Below are positions 26,263 through 34,490 of a stretch of DNA of 64,000 bases, one piece after another. Where the stretch lies: NCBI GenBank assembly GCA_015272515.1, contig JACYLN010000009.1, forward strand, positions 1 through 64,000, given 5' to 3'. The notes beneath the pieces were generated by a model that saw only the letters and a program-made list of their open reading frames with translations, was not told where the DNA came from and did no database searches. Made by a program: the position numbers and the translations under genes. The stretch is from Leptolyngbyaceae cyanobacterium C42_A2020_001. GTDB lineage: Bacteria > Cyanobacteriota > Cyanobacteriia > Leptolyngbyales > Leptolyngbyaceae. Positions within the stretch are counted from its first letter, which is position 1, and each line of letters starts with the position of its first letter.

Positions 26263-26868
26263 TTAAAACAGCAGCAGGAGCTTGATCCAGAGTTTGGGCA
26301 GAATTAGAGAACTTGCGACCCCAACGGATGCAAAGGCAGAAATCAGCACTGCTGCCGCTGAACAATCTTTGGCAATTTTCGCAAGATCGTGATAGTTCTG
26401 CTTAACGGTTAGATCAACAACGGATTCGATCGCCGTGTTGAGCAGTTCCATCGTCAACACAGCACCCACGGTCAAGCCAATCACCGCCATCTCCACGGCT
26501 GAAAGCTGTAGTAAGATACCTGAACTGAATGCCAAAAATCCCAGAAACACATGAATCCGAAAGTTACGTTGGGTTTGGAAGGCGTAACTCACTCCGGCCC
26601 AAGCATATTTAAAACTAATGAATAACGTTGGAGCGACTCGCCAAGCTAGCTCCCGGTTGACTTTCATTATTGGTACCACCTCGCCATTGGGACATTCGGG
26701 GTCGGGAGTTTGAAGTTCGGGAGGCATAGGCTGCAATACGGTTCTAACTATTAAATCTTGATGAGAATGCTGATTTCCGGGAGGCATCAACTGTTTTGTA
26801 TAAAAGCTTTGTCTTAGCGTGCCCCAAAGACTAGCAAGAATTCTAACTGTCTGAGATTGAAAGACCAA
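26263..26868 (-). CDS. dgkA: Diacylglycerol kinase family (DgkA-like) membrane protein
   Basis: The C-terminal 120 residues are a DgkA-type membrane kinase that phosphorylates diacylglycerol or undecaprenol. Motifs include FKYAWAGVSYAFQTQRNFRIHVF, EMAVIGLTVGAVLTMELLNTAIESVVDLTV and AKDCSAAAVLISA, with the active-site Glu in ELLNTAIE. Three transmembrane helices are evident. The N-terminal 75 residues are polar and unusual. The start is uncertain: TTG at 26868 overlaps the ybeY end by 26 nt, while ATG at 26787 (MPPGNQHSH) is an alternative. It lies between ybeY and the trpG/pabA gene in one operon. Confidence 0.85.
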   Translation of the reverse strand: MVFQSQTVRILASLWGTLRQSFYTKQLMPPGNQHSHQDLIVRTVLQPMPPELQTPDPECPNGEVVPIMKVNRELAWRVAPTLFISFKYAWAGVSYAFQTQRNFRIHVFLGFLAFSSGILLQLSAVEMAVIGLTVGAVLTMELLNTAIESVVDLTVKQNYHDLAKIAKDCSAAAVLISAFASVGVASSLILPKLWIKLLLLF

Positions 26869-27400
26869 CCGTATTTAAGAGAGCTTTTTGTTGAGCTAAC
26901 ATTGAAACCAGCGTTGCCTCATCGGGATGATCCCAGCCCAATAAATGCAGCAAACCATGACTGGCTAACCATGCTAACTCCGTTTTGAGCGAGTGTTGCT
27001 GCGCTTCTGCCTGTTGCTGAGCGGTGTCAACCGAAATCACAATATCTCCCAAGTAAAGCGGCAGAGATGATTGTAGTTCGGGCATTTGGGGAGAATCCGT
27101 TTCTAATGCTGCAAATGCTAAAACGTCGGTGGGTTTATCTTGATGGCGATACTGAACATTGAGGGTTTGAATTTCGCGATCGCCCGTGAATCGTAAACTT
27201 AGCTCATAAGCTTGGATGGGAGATAGATCAGGCTGCAAAACTTCCAGCCATTGCTGAAACCAAGATTCCCATTGCTCGTCGGCAATTGACGCGATCGCTG
27301 TTACCGAAGTTGAACTAACTGGATAGGCGCGATCGGCTTCAACCAAATCAGCCGCTGGCGAAAAGCAGTCTTGCACACAAACCTCTACCTGAATGCTCAT
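26843..27400 (-). CDS. ybeY: Endoribonuclease YbeY
   Basis: YbeY is a zinc-dependent single-strand RNase for 16S rRNA 3'-end maturation and ribosome quality control. The 185-residue protein has the hallmark HGLLHLLGWDHPDE with three His zinc ligands, and upstream the LNVQYRHQDKPTDVLAFA and LGDIVISVDTAQQQA segments. The N-terminal 50 residues are longer than in E. coli, as in other cyanobacteria. The 3' end overlaps the dgkA frame. DUF3285, upstream by 15 nt, and dgkA downstream form the conserved cyanobacterial order. Confidence 0.95.
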   Translation of the reverse strand: MSIQVEVCVQDCFSPAADLVEADRAYPVSSTSVTAIASIADEQWESWFQQWLEVLQPDLSPIQAYELSLRFTGDREIQTLNVQYRHQDKPTDVLAFAALETDSPQMPELQSSLPLYLGDIVISVDTAQQQAEAQQHSLKTELAWLASHGLLHLLGWDHPDEATLVSMLAQQKALLNTVGLSISDS

Positions 27401-27415
27401 AACGCTGGTGTAACC

Positions 27416-27637
27416 TCAGCGAGTCAGGTAAGACAAGCCGATTAGAATCGACAATAACCCAATCGTTGTCAAGAAAAAGTGTTGAAGCGACTTGCCACGC
27501 TTCCGCACCATGTTTCGCATCGCTAGCTTCACGTAGCTGGGTTTGGGTTCACCGCTGGGAGCTACTTCAGTATTAGATGCACTTGGGATGGCTGACTCCT
27601 GCGATTCCTCAGCAGAAGATAGATTTTCAGTTTCCAT
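27416..27637 (-). CDS. DUF3285 small membrane protein
   Basis: A protein of 73 residues, starting METENLSSAEESQESA. The first 40 residues are acidic and Ser/Pro-rich; the rest is basic (KLAMRNMVRKRGKSLQHF) with a single C-terminal transmembrane helix (FFLTTIGLLSILIGLSYLTR). This layout is DUF3285, a family I associate with cyanobacteria, commonly next to ybeY. Function is unknown; a ribosome- or membrane-linked role is inferred from the neighbour only. ATG at 27637 has AGG several bases upstream. A 61-nt palindrome lies upstream of it. Confidence 0.85.
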   Translation of the reverse strand: METENLSSAEESQESAIPSASNTEVAPSGEPKPSYVKLAMRNMVRKRGKSLQHFFLTTIGLLSILIGLSYLTR

Positions 27638-27690
27638 GATCAAATACCTGTCAATTTTCAACTAAGGATCGTGGATTAAATAACTCCGGA

Positions 27691-27751
27691 AACCTCACCT
27701 CTCCCCCTGCCCCTCTCCGAGCCGGAGAGGGGCAGGGGGAGAGGTGAGGTT
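27691..27751. repeat. Perfect 29-bp palindrome with 3-nt loop
   Basis: The sequence from 27691 to 27719 (AACCTCACCTCTCCCC...) is exactly mirrored by 27723-27751 with the loop AGC. It lies between the end of prfB and the DUF3285 gene on the same strand, so it may act as a terminator or be a REP-like repeat. Its C/T and G/A arms recall the centre of the foldback element near 8250. It has no poly-T tail. Confidence 0.75.
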
Positions 27752-27869
27752 AACTGAAAAATTCGATGTTATTAAATTCACGTTCCTAAGGTAACAATAA
27801 AAGCGAGGTGACGCGGTTGTTTTACTCACAGCGATAAGACTATTACCACATCAGCAACCAGGTGGTTTC

Positions 27870-28983
27870 TTAAGCCTCTACTAGCTGAACTTCTTGGCGC
27901 AGATACGCCTGGATAAATGGGTCCAAATCGCCGTTCATCACGTCCGTAATTGCTGTTGTTTCTGCTGCGGTTCGTAGGTCTTTCACCATCTGGTAGGGAT
28001 GAAAAACATAGTTACGAATCTGGTTGCCCCAGGACGCTTCTACGATGTCGCCGCGAATATCAGCAATTTCTTTGGCTTTTTGCTCCTGTGCGATAATTAG
28101 TAACTTGGCTTTGAGAATTGCCAGGGCTTTTTCTTTATTTTGGAGCTGCGATCGCTCCTCCGTACAGCGCACTGCCAAACCTGTGGGAATGTGCAAAATG
28201 CGTACCGCTGTTTCCACCTTGTTCACGTTTTGTCCACCTTTGCCACCTGCCCGCGAAGTGGTAATTTCCAGGTCTTTTTCGGGGATTTCAAGCTGAACGG
28301 TGTTATCTAACAGGGGCATCACTTCCACACCTGCAAAACTGGTTTGCCGCTTGCCGTTAGCATTAAACGGAGAAATGCGAACCAGGCGATGGGTGCCCTT
28401 TTCCGACTTCAAGTATCCGTAAGCGTAGCGTCCTTCAATTTCCAGCGTTGCCGACTTGATCCCAGCTTCGTCTCCCTCCGAGAGTTCGCTTAAATGCACT
28501 TTATAGTGGTGGTCTTCTGCCCAACGGGTATACATCCGTAGTAACATTTCTGCCCAATCTTGAGCATCCGTTCCACCTGCCCCAGCGTTAATTGTTAACA
28601 CTGCGCCTTTTTGGTCATAAGTACCAGATAAAAGTTGCTGTAGTTCCCATTGATCGAGGTCGCGAGTGAGCTGCGTCAGATTAGACGCTGCCTCTTGCAG
28701 CAACGATTCGTCGTTCTCCAGTTCTAGTAGCTCTAAAACCGCTCTGGCATCGTCCAGGTGGGATCGCCACTGTTCCAATTGCTCCAAATGGGATTTGAGA
28801 TCGTTTAGCTCCTGTAAGGTTTGTTGAGCCGAAGTTTGATCATCCCAAAAGTCTGGTTGCGCGGCGAGTTGCTCTAAATCTTGAATTTTGGCAGTCAGAG
28901 CAGGTACGTCAAAGATAGTCCTGAGCTTTGCCCAGGCGATCGCTTAACACTTCAACTTCCCGTTTAATATCCAACACTTCCAT
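27870..28983 (-). CDS. prfB: Peptide chain release factor 2, programmed +1 frameshift
   Basis: RF2 ends translation at UGA and UAA. The gene begins ATG at 28983, and codon 25 of frame 0 is an in-frame TGA (28911-28909) in the context TAT CTT TGA C, the classic RF2 frameshift site. A +1 shift continues into the long frame. The shifted frame carries the UGA/UAA-reading SPF tripeptide (RISPFNANG) and the catalytic GGQ motif ([16 protein letters not shown]). Combined length is about 370 residues, normal for RF2. An [16 protein letters not shown] region and the C-terminal DPFIQAYL complete it. The frame split is functional, not a broken gene. Confidence 0.96.
28909..28914 (-). promoter_or_regulatory. 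Autoregulatory +1 frameshift site CTT TGA C in prfB
   Basis: CTT (28914-28912) is followed by TGA (28911-28909) and C. The peptidyl-tRNA shifts +1 from CUU to UUU and continues with GAC. The upstream GCTCAGGAC contains AGGA-like bases that resemble the internal Shine-Dalgarno used in E. coli prfB, but the match is weaker than AGGGGG. Confidence 0.88.
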
Positions 28984-29064
28984 TGCTATCTAACTCTCAA
29001 TCAGTAATTCGCAGTTGTTGTATCGTCAATCTTAGCGATAGATCTCCTCGAAGCGCTGAATGAT

Positions 29065-29096
29065 AAAAAAAAGCTGTGGCGTTTGAGCACCACAGC
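29065..29096 (-). terminator. Terminator after the Bax inhibitor-1 gene
   Basis: On the minus strand GCTGTGG and CCACAGC pair around TGCTCAAACG and are followed by eight T. It lies 48 nt beyond the stop of the BI-1 gene, a standard factor-independent terminator. Confidence 0.88.
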
Positions 29097-29143
29097 CTTC
29101 CAAGTAGCCAGACTGAACTTTGTTATTCTTTTTATGAAACCGG

Positions 29144-29872
29144 CTAATCGCGGCTGTTTAGGGCGATGAGTAATCGCAGAATGAAGACAAACAGGTTGAT
29201 GTAGGTCAGGTACATGGAAAGAGCAGCGGGTAAGTATTGGTCATCCCGATAAGTCCGGGGCAACACAAAAAAGTCCACGACGGCTGCACCCACAAACAAA
29301 ACTACCCCAATGCCTGAAATCGCAACTTCCAGGAAGGTTGGGGTAAAAATACCGAAAAATGCAAATAGAAGTTGGGCAATCAGCACCACAAACAGCGCAA
29401 TGATCCCAATCTGCACCGTTTTGGCAAGTGCCATTCCGTCTTTTTCAGACAGGTTGGAGCCAATTTGGCGACCCGCAATAAACGTAATGCCACAACCGAG
29501 TGCAGCAAACCCAATTCCAGCAATCCCAACGTTGGGCGTTCTCAATGCCACAAAAATTAGCCCGGTTAGCGTGTACCCCACCAGCAGGCTGTAGGTTGCC
29601 AGTAGAGGCAGTGCCACCCCTTTGTTACCTTTCTCGGCAACGCTCATTGCCACAAAGTAAAGAATGAGTGAGGCGATCGCGGCAATCCAGGTAGACGCGA
29701 TAAAAATATTCGGGTAGTTTTCGAGAACTCCCATGCCGCCACAAACTCCCAGCGCCGTTAGCAGCAGACCCCCACCCACAAAGGGAAGCGCATTTGCAAT
29801 GACGTTTGGTCCAATAATTGACTGACTTCTAGCTTCGCGAACCGCTTGCCGGAAGTTGCTCGTATTACTCAC
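29144..29872 (-). CDS. Bax inhibitor-1/YccA-family membrane protein
   Basis: A protein of 242 residues with seven predicted transmembrane segments, beginning VSNTSNFRQAVREARSQ. It matches the BI-1 family: GGLLLTALGVCGGMG, ASLILYFVAMSV, GYTLTGLIFVAL, GIGFAALGCGITFIAGR, SGIGVVLFVGAAVVDF and LYFVLP-like end (VFILRLLIALNSR). Family members are often calcium- or pH-related leak channels, though function here is only inferred. The GTG at 29872 is chosen because GGGAGG sits 7 nt upstream, whereas the ATG 5 codons earlier lies in that ribosome site. A strong terminator follows. Confidence 0.88.
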   Translation of the reverse strand: MSNTSNFRQAVREARSQSIIGPNVIANALPFVGGGLLLTALGVCGGMGVLENYPNIFIASTWIAAIASLILYFVAMSVAEKGNKGVALPLLATYSLLVGYTLTGLIFVALRTPNVGIAGIGFAALGCGITFIAGRQIGSNLSEKDGMALAKTVQIGIIALFVVLIAQLLFAFFGIFTPTFLEVAISGIGVVLFVGAAVVDFFVLPRTYRDDQYLPAALSMYLTYINLFVFILRLLIALNSRD

Positions 29873-30162
29873 GGGAAATCCTCCCACTTATTGCAGAATC
29901 AAGTTCTGAGCCTATTTTGCCGCAGATCTCAGCAAATGCGCTAGCGGATACAGGTTGTGCCTGGCTTCCCTGCGCTCATTTTTCTTAGAGCAAGTGACCC
30001 TACCCGTAGAAAACCCATGAAATTCGGGAGTTTCCATAGATTTTTCCGTATATATGCCGAAACTCCGAAAGACCCCTTCCAGAAGTACCGTAGATTGACG
30101 ATGGTTTCCCCCCCTTTCACTAACGAAAATAAGCTCAACTCTGATGTGAAAGGTAACTGCAA

Positions 30163-30948
30163 ATGACGGCGACTCAAACCAACGTACGTTCCCGTGGCAT
30201 GGAGCTACTGATTGCGTATCACCAAAATCCCTCAGTTAGACTTCGGAATCAACTCGTTCAACTGAATGCGGGCTTAGTTAGAAAAATTGCTCATCGAGTA
30301 AGTCATCAGTGCGCTGAACCCTATGAAGATCTCGAACAAATTGGCTACTTGGGTTTGATTCGAGCAATTGAGCGGTTTAATCCAAATCAGGGGTGTGCAT
30401 TTAGTTCTTTTGCGGTTCCTTATATTCGGGGTGAGATGCTGCATTTCTTGCGCGATCGCAGCTCTACCGTTAAGATTCCCCGTCGCTGGCAACAGCTCAA
30501 CAAAGCCGGACAAAAAGTTCGGGAAGAATTGGCAGAAGCGTTTGGTCGTCAACCAACCGATGAAGAAATTGCAGAGCAACTTGGGGTTGCGGTAACTGAG
30601 TGGCGCGAAAGCAAATTGGCAACCAAAAACCGCTTGCCATTAAGCCTCGATGCTACCATCAGCCAGCAAATCGACTCTCCCATGACTCTGGGCGATACAT
30701 TACCTGATGCCCATTATCAGAACCTGCAAATGTTGGAAGAAGATCGGCAACAGCTTCAGCGGGCACTGGGGCAGCTAGAAGAGAAGACACGGCAAGCGAT
30801 CGAGTTTGTATTTATCAAAGATTTGTCTCGCAAAGAAGTGGCTGAACGCATTGGAGTTAGCCCAATGACGGTTACTCGTCGCTTACATCGCGGCATTCAG
30901 CAAATGGTTGCCTGCCTGCAACCCCAGGTTCTGCAAACAGATCCTTAA
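30163..30948 (+). CDS. sigF: RNA polymerase sigma factor SigF (group 3)
   Basis: The 261-residue sigma factor belongs to the SigF/SigB type (sigma-28-like, group 3), which in Synechocystis controls pili and motility genes and stress responses. Region 2 is AGLVRKIAHRVSHQCAEPYEDLEQIGYLGLIRAIERFNP plus SSFAVPYIRGEMLHFLRDR; region 3 includes GRQPTDEEIAEQLGV; region 4 is the DNA-binding helix-turn-helix LSRKEVAERIGVSPMTVTRRLHRG. The N-terminal MTATQTNVRSRGMELL matches known SigF. The start has AAAGG about 9 nt upstream. The surrounding genes (BI-1 and ubiA) are not typical anti-sigma partners; regulation is not evident. Confidence 0.94.
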   Translation: MTATQTNVRSRGMELLIAYHQNPSVRLRNQLVQLNAGLVRKIAHRVSHQCAEPYEDLEQIGYLGLIRAIERFNPNQGCAFSSFAVPYIRGEMLHFLRDRSSTVKIPRRWQQLNKAGQKVREELAEAFGRQPTDEEIAEQLGVAVTEWRESKLATKNRLPLSLDATISQQIDSPMTLGDTLPDAHYQNLQMLEEDRQQLQRALGQLEEKTRQAIEFVFIKDLSRKEVAERIGVSPMTVTRRLHRGIQQMVACLQPQVLQTDP

Positions 30949-31000
30949 GTGATTTTCCTCGGATAACATGTAGACCTTTCACTCTACAAATAAACTCTCC

Positions 31001-31028
31001 AAGCTGAATCAGGCAACTGGTTCAGCTT
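31001..31028 (+). terminator. Hairpin after sigF
   Basis: AAGCTGAATC (31001-31010) pairs with GGTTCAGCTT (31019-31028) around AGGCAACT, giving a 10-bp stem with one wobble. A short TCTT follows. It lies 52 nt after the sigF stop and could be its terminator. Confidence 0.6.
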
Positions 31029-31217
31029 TCTTGCTGTTGGGGGCGATTTGAGGGGAAGGGGGAGAAGGCAAGAGGCAGGCTTCGCCCTGAGGCTCTGCCC
31101 AAAGGGAGGCAGGAGTCGTAGGGGCGGGTTGACCAGGAGCAGATCTGGTTAGCCCAAAAATTGTAGAACCTGCCGTATGGAAGTCAGAAGGGACAGAATC
31201 GCTGAGAACGGTAACGG

Positions 31218-32120
31218 TTACCAGGAGCCAAAGATCATGCCTGCAAGGAGGATGAAACCAATCCAAACGTTTTGCCGAAACAGTTGCCCATAAGCGGCGT
31301 GAGGAATGGTTCGCTGACAGAGGCGGTAGTATTGCCAGATCCAGATCCCGGTAGCCACGATTAGCGTCAACCAAAATGCCCAGTTCAGTTGTAGAACAAG
31401 GGCTGTAGCTGCTAGGAGCAAAACTGTTCCCAGGAGAAAGAGTCCTACGGCATGAGGGGCGTTTTGACCGAAGAACAGAGCGCTGGAGTTGATGCCTATG
31501 CGGCGATCGTCCTCTCGGTCAGACATGGCGTAGATGGTATCGAAGCCGAGAGTCCACAAAATAGTTGCACCCCATAAAAACCAGGTGGCAGTGCCCAGAC
31601 AAGGGGTGGGGGCAGGTGTTGCACCACAGCTTACAGCGCTCCAACTAATGAGAACGGCAAATCCCCAAGCGATCGCTAAGACCAACTGCGGCACCGGAAA
31701 CACTCGCTTCGCTAGCGGATATAACACGATTACCGGAACCGCTGCAACACACAGCCAAAACGTAAGTGGATTTAAGTAGGTAGCCAATACCCAGGCGCAC
31801 GTAAATGCAATGACTGCAACGACAATGCCCACTTGTACAGACAATGCCCGTGAAGCTAAAGGGCGAGTACGAGTACGTTGAACCTTAGGGTCAATATTAC
31901 GATCCCACAAATCATTAACAACGCAGCCGACCGCACTCGTTGCCAACGTACCCAACACAATCACCCCAATTAGTAGTAGCGGCGGTGTGCCCCCTGCTGC
32001 CAAAACCACTGCCCAAAGTGCTGGAATCATCAAAATCAACCGTCCGGCAGGCTTATCCCACCGGAGGAGACGCATAACAATCATCCAGGTAGGCTCAGGG
32101 CGTTCAGAGGGAGACAGCAT
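31218..32120 (-). CDS. ubiA: UbiA-type 4-hydroxybenzoate polyprenyltransferase
   Basis: This membrane enzyme attaches a polyprenyl chain to 4-hydroxybenzoate; in cyanobacteria it makes the plastoquinone head group. The 300-residue protein has eight to nine transmembrane helices and both Asp-rich motifs: NDLWDRNID in VGCVVNDLWDRNIDPKVQRTRTRPLAS, and DREDD in GFDTIYAMSDREDDRRIGI. Both bind the Mg-diphosphate of the prenyl donor. The start MLSPSERPEPTW precedes MRLLRWDKPAGRLIL. Its neighbour upstream is the repeat lipoprotein; sigF is convergent to it. Confidence 0.95.
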   Translation of the reverse strand: MLSPSERPEPTWMIVMRLLRWDKPAGRLILMIPALWAVVLAAGGTPPLLLIGVIVLGTLATSAVGCVVNDLWDRNIDPKVQRTRTRPLASRALSVQVGIVVAVIAFTCAWVLATYLNPLTFWLCVAAVPVIVLYPLAKRVFPVPQLVLAIAWGFAVLISWSAVSCGATPAPTPCLGTATWFLWGATILWTLGFDTIYAMSDREDDRRIGINSSALFFGQNAPHAVGLFLLGTVLLLAATALVLQLNWAFWLTLIVATGIWIWQYYRLCQRTIPHAAYGQLFRQNVWIGFILLAGMIFGSW

Positions 32121-32135
32121 AGACGAGGGGTGAGG

Positions 32136-32272
32136 GGTTGGGGGTTAGGGCAAAAGACACAAATATTATGATACTTTTGCGTCCCCCTAGTTTTGAATGC
32201 TATCTTCTGTTCCCAATACCCCCCATACCCGACACCCCCATACCCGATACCCATACCCTATTCCCCTTCACC
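32136..32272. repeat. Simple tandem repeats between ubiA and the lipoprotein gene
   Basis: The stretch contains GGTTGGGGGTTAGGG near 32140 and a C-rich series of CCCATACCCGATACC/CCCCATACCCGACACC units from about 32210 to 32272. These are the short tandemly repeated sequences common in cyanobacteria, with no coding content. Confidence 0.7.
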
Positions 32273-33350
32273 TCACTTCAGAGGCATTCTGCTGCGCTGC
32301 CTGCGCGTGTTCGTTGGCTTTATCCCACACTGCCCAAACGGTTGATTTCAGTGGAACTTTGGCTTTGTCAGAGAGGGGTTGAACTTTTACATCGTAGCGT
32401 TGTAATAGGCGATCGCTATCAATCAGAGCCAGAGGCACTCGTTGATTGAAGAAATCGCCATTTTGCAACCAGTCTGCGTTGTCCTCTTTGTAGCGCAGGT
32501 AGGTTTGCCAAACCGTAAGTGCAAATTCGTAATCGGCGATCGCGGTTTTCATTTCAGAATAGGCGGGGTTTTGTTTTGCTGCCGGAAAGGTTTCAACAGC
32601 TTTCAAAGACTGTTGCAGCGATCGCACAAGTCCTCGATACTCGTCATAACTTAGCCCAATCGGGTCTTCAGTTTTTCCGGTAACAGCCCGCGTTTGCAGG
32701 GTATTGAGCTGAGTTACTGTCGCTGAAAATTGTTCTACAGTGGCTAAAAACGTTTTTTCGACCTCAATTCGTTGCGCGATCGCCTGGTAGTTTTCGCGAT
32801 AAGTTTTTTGTTTTTTCTGCGCCTCTTTTGAGACGGTGGTTAGGGGTGGAATTTTTTCTAAAAGGCGGACTGCCCGCTCCCACTTTTCAGCCGCTCGCTG
32901 CCAAACTGGCAAAGAATGAGGTGGATTTTGCACGGTGACCGCGGCTTGCCAAGCAATGGTTTGCGCCTGTTCAAACGTGTCTACCGCCATTTCTTCATGC
33001 GTCAGCCGCTGCGTAATTGCCTCGTACTTTGCTCGGTAATCAACCAATTTTTGTTTGGCTTTCGGTGAAATTGCCGCCTCCGGTGGAATAGTCTCCAGAA
33101 GCCGAACTGCTTGCCGCCATTTAACTTTTGCCGCTTGCCAGGTGTCTACTGAGTGCGGAGGGTTTTGTACCAACACGGCAGCTTCCCAGGCTAACTGACA
33201 AGCCAACTGGAAGCTTTTGTCTGGAGACAGCGTTTGGGCAGACGCAGATTCGCTTTGGGTCGTGTGGAACGAGTGAATAGATTGGTAGGAGCAACCCGAC
33301 AACCAGAGGAAGCTAGCTGAGAGGGTTATCACCAGACAGGATCGTTTCAT
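32268..33350 (-). CDS. Lipoprotein with two PPHS repeat domains
   Basis: A 360-residue exported protein. The signal peptide ends in the lipobox LSGC (Cys20), so it is predicted to be lipid-anchored. Two clear repeats of about 70 residues lie at roughly 53-120 and 129-195: AWEAAVLVQNPPHSVDTWQ...AVRLLETIPP and AWQAAVTVQNPPHSLPVWQ...AVRLLEKIPP. I have seen this NPPHS-W-A-LL-IP unit in other cyanobacterial proteins, without an assigned function. The remaining 160 residues are helical (VETFPAAKQNPAYSEMKTAIADYEFALTVWQTYL). The gene is divergent from purC; its 3' end reaches into the tandem repeats after ubiA. Confidence 0.75.
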   Translation of the reverse strand: MKRSCLVITLSASFLWLSGCSYQSIHSFHTTQSESASAQTLSPDKSFQLACQLAWEAAVLVQNPPHSVDTWQAAKVKWRQAVRLLETIPPEAAISPKAKQKLVDYRAKYEAITQRLTHEEMAVDTFEQAQTIAWQAAVTVQNPPHSLPVWQRAAEKWERAVRLLEKIPPLTTVSKEAQKKQKTYRENYQAIAQRIEVEKTFLATVEQFSATVTQLNTLQTRAVTGKTEDPIGLSYDEYRGLVRSLQQSLKAVETFPAAKQNPAYSEMKTAIADYEFALTVWQTYLRYKEDNADWLQNGDFFNQRVPLALIDSDRLLQRYDVKVQPLSDKAKVPLKSTVWAVWDKANEHAQAAQQNASEVR

Positions 33351-33545
33351 CTTACGATTTGAAAGCTAAGGTTAGGGTAAAGGAATTACTCAGATTTGCA
33401 AACAAAAGTTACAGCCAGTATAGAAATTGCTTCAATTACTTTCTTACAGGCAAAATTTCTCAATTCCTGAATCTCAAGGGTTTTTCCCTCTTCTGTTTTA
33501 GCCATGATTTGACTGTCCAGGATATTAGCGAGGAGACAAAATTCC

Positions 33546-34292
33546 ATGACTTCTCACCCAAAGCTCTATGAAGGTAAGGCAAAAATTTTATATGCCACCG
33601 ATGATCCAGCCGTGTTACTGACCTATTTCAAAGATGATGCCACGGCGTTTAATGCTCAAAAACGCGGCTCAATTCAAGGCAAGGGAGCAGCGAATTGCGC
33701 GATCGCCAGTCACCTATTTCAGCAGCTAGAGTTAAAAGGAATTCCGACCCATTTTATCGACCAACCCAGCCCCAATGAGATGCGAGTCAAAGCAGTGAAA
33801 ATTGTGCCGCTGGAGGTTGTCATCCGCAATATTGCCGCTGGTAGCTTATGCAAGCAAACGGGATTGGCATTGGGAACTGTGATTCAGCCGCCCTTGATAG
33901 AGTTCTACTACAAGAATGACGAGCTGGGCGACCCATTATTAACCCGCGATCGCCTGTTTTTAATGAAACTGGCCACCCCAGAACAGGTAGCGCAATTGCA
34001 AATCATGGCACTCAAAATTAACGAAATTCTGACAGAATTCTTCCAAAACTGCGGAATTACACTGGTTGATTTCAAGCTGGAATTTGGGGTTGACCAGAAC
34101 CAACAGATCCTCCTGGCAGACGAAATTAGTCCTGATACCTGCCGTTTGTGGAACCAGGCAGAAACCGACCCCACCCGTCGCGTCATGGACAAAGACCGAT
34201 TTCGCCACGACTTAGGTGAAGTAGAAACAGCCTATCAACAAGTTCTGGAAAGGGTTTTAGCAAGCTCAGACAAGGTTGGCGAAATTCAGTAA
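33546..34292 (+). CDS. purC: SAICAR synthetase
   Basis: PurC condenses CAIR with aspartate in purine synthesis. The 248-residue protein starts KLYEGKAKILYATDDPAVLLTYFKDDATAFN and carries the family motifs ALEVVIRNIAAGSLCKQTGL-like (VVIRNIAAGSLCKQTG), FKLEFGVDQ and DEISPDTCRLWNQ. The ATG at 33546 has GAGGAG about 11 nt upstream. It is followed by omp85; the order purC-omp85-lpxC-fabZ-lpxA-lpxB is one I recall as conserved in many cyanobacteria, although a 198-nt gap here separates purC from omp85. Confidence 0.96.
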   Translation: MTSHPKLYEGKAKILYATDDPAVLLTYFKDDATAFNAQKRGSIQGKGAANCAIASHLFQQLELKGIPTHFIDQPSPNEMRVKAVKIVPLEVVIRNIAAGSLCKQTGLALGTVIQPPLIEFYYKNDELGDPLLTRDRLFLMKLATPEQVAQLQIMALKINEILTEFFQNCGITLVDFKLEFGVDQNQQILLADEISPDTCRLWNQAETDPTRRVMDKDRFRHDLGEVETAYQQVLERVLASSDKVGEIQ

Positions 34293-34490
34293 AATCTGAC
34301 TTTCAGGAATAAATGCTCTAACTTTTATCTTTTCAATTGCTGGCGCTTACCTTACTTCCGCCACAAATTCCTGTGGTCAAGCTAAGTATTGGTACCCACT
34401 GATGCGGTAGAATTTGACGGTTCCTAAGGTTAAAGTTTTGTTTTGTCCTTTTAGTCTGCCCTGAGCAGAGTGTGGTGTGTGATTGTGCAA

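Noticed and set aside
28870-28990. prfB as a frameshifted pseudogene
   Set aside because: The CTT TGA C context and position are those of the programmed RF2 frameshift; the rest is intact.
31009-31217. Minus-strand ORF running past the ubiA end (to 31374)
   Set aside because: It overlaps ubiA in another frame, is Pro/Ser-rich without pattern, and shows no ribosome site.
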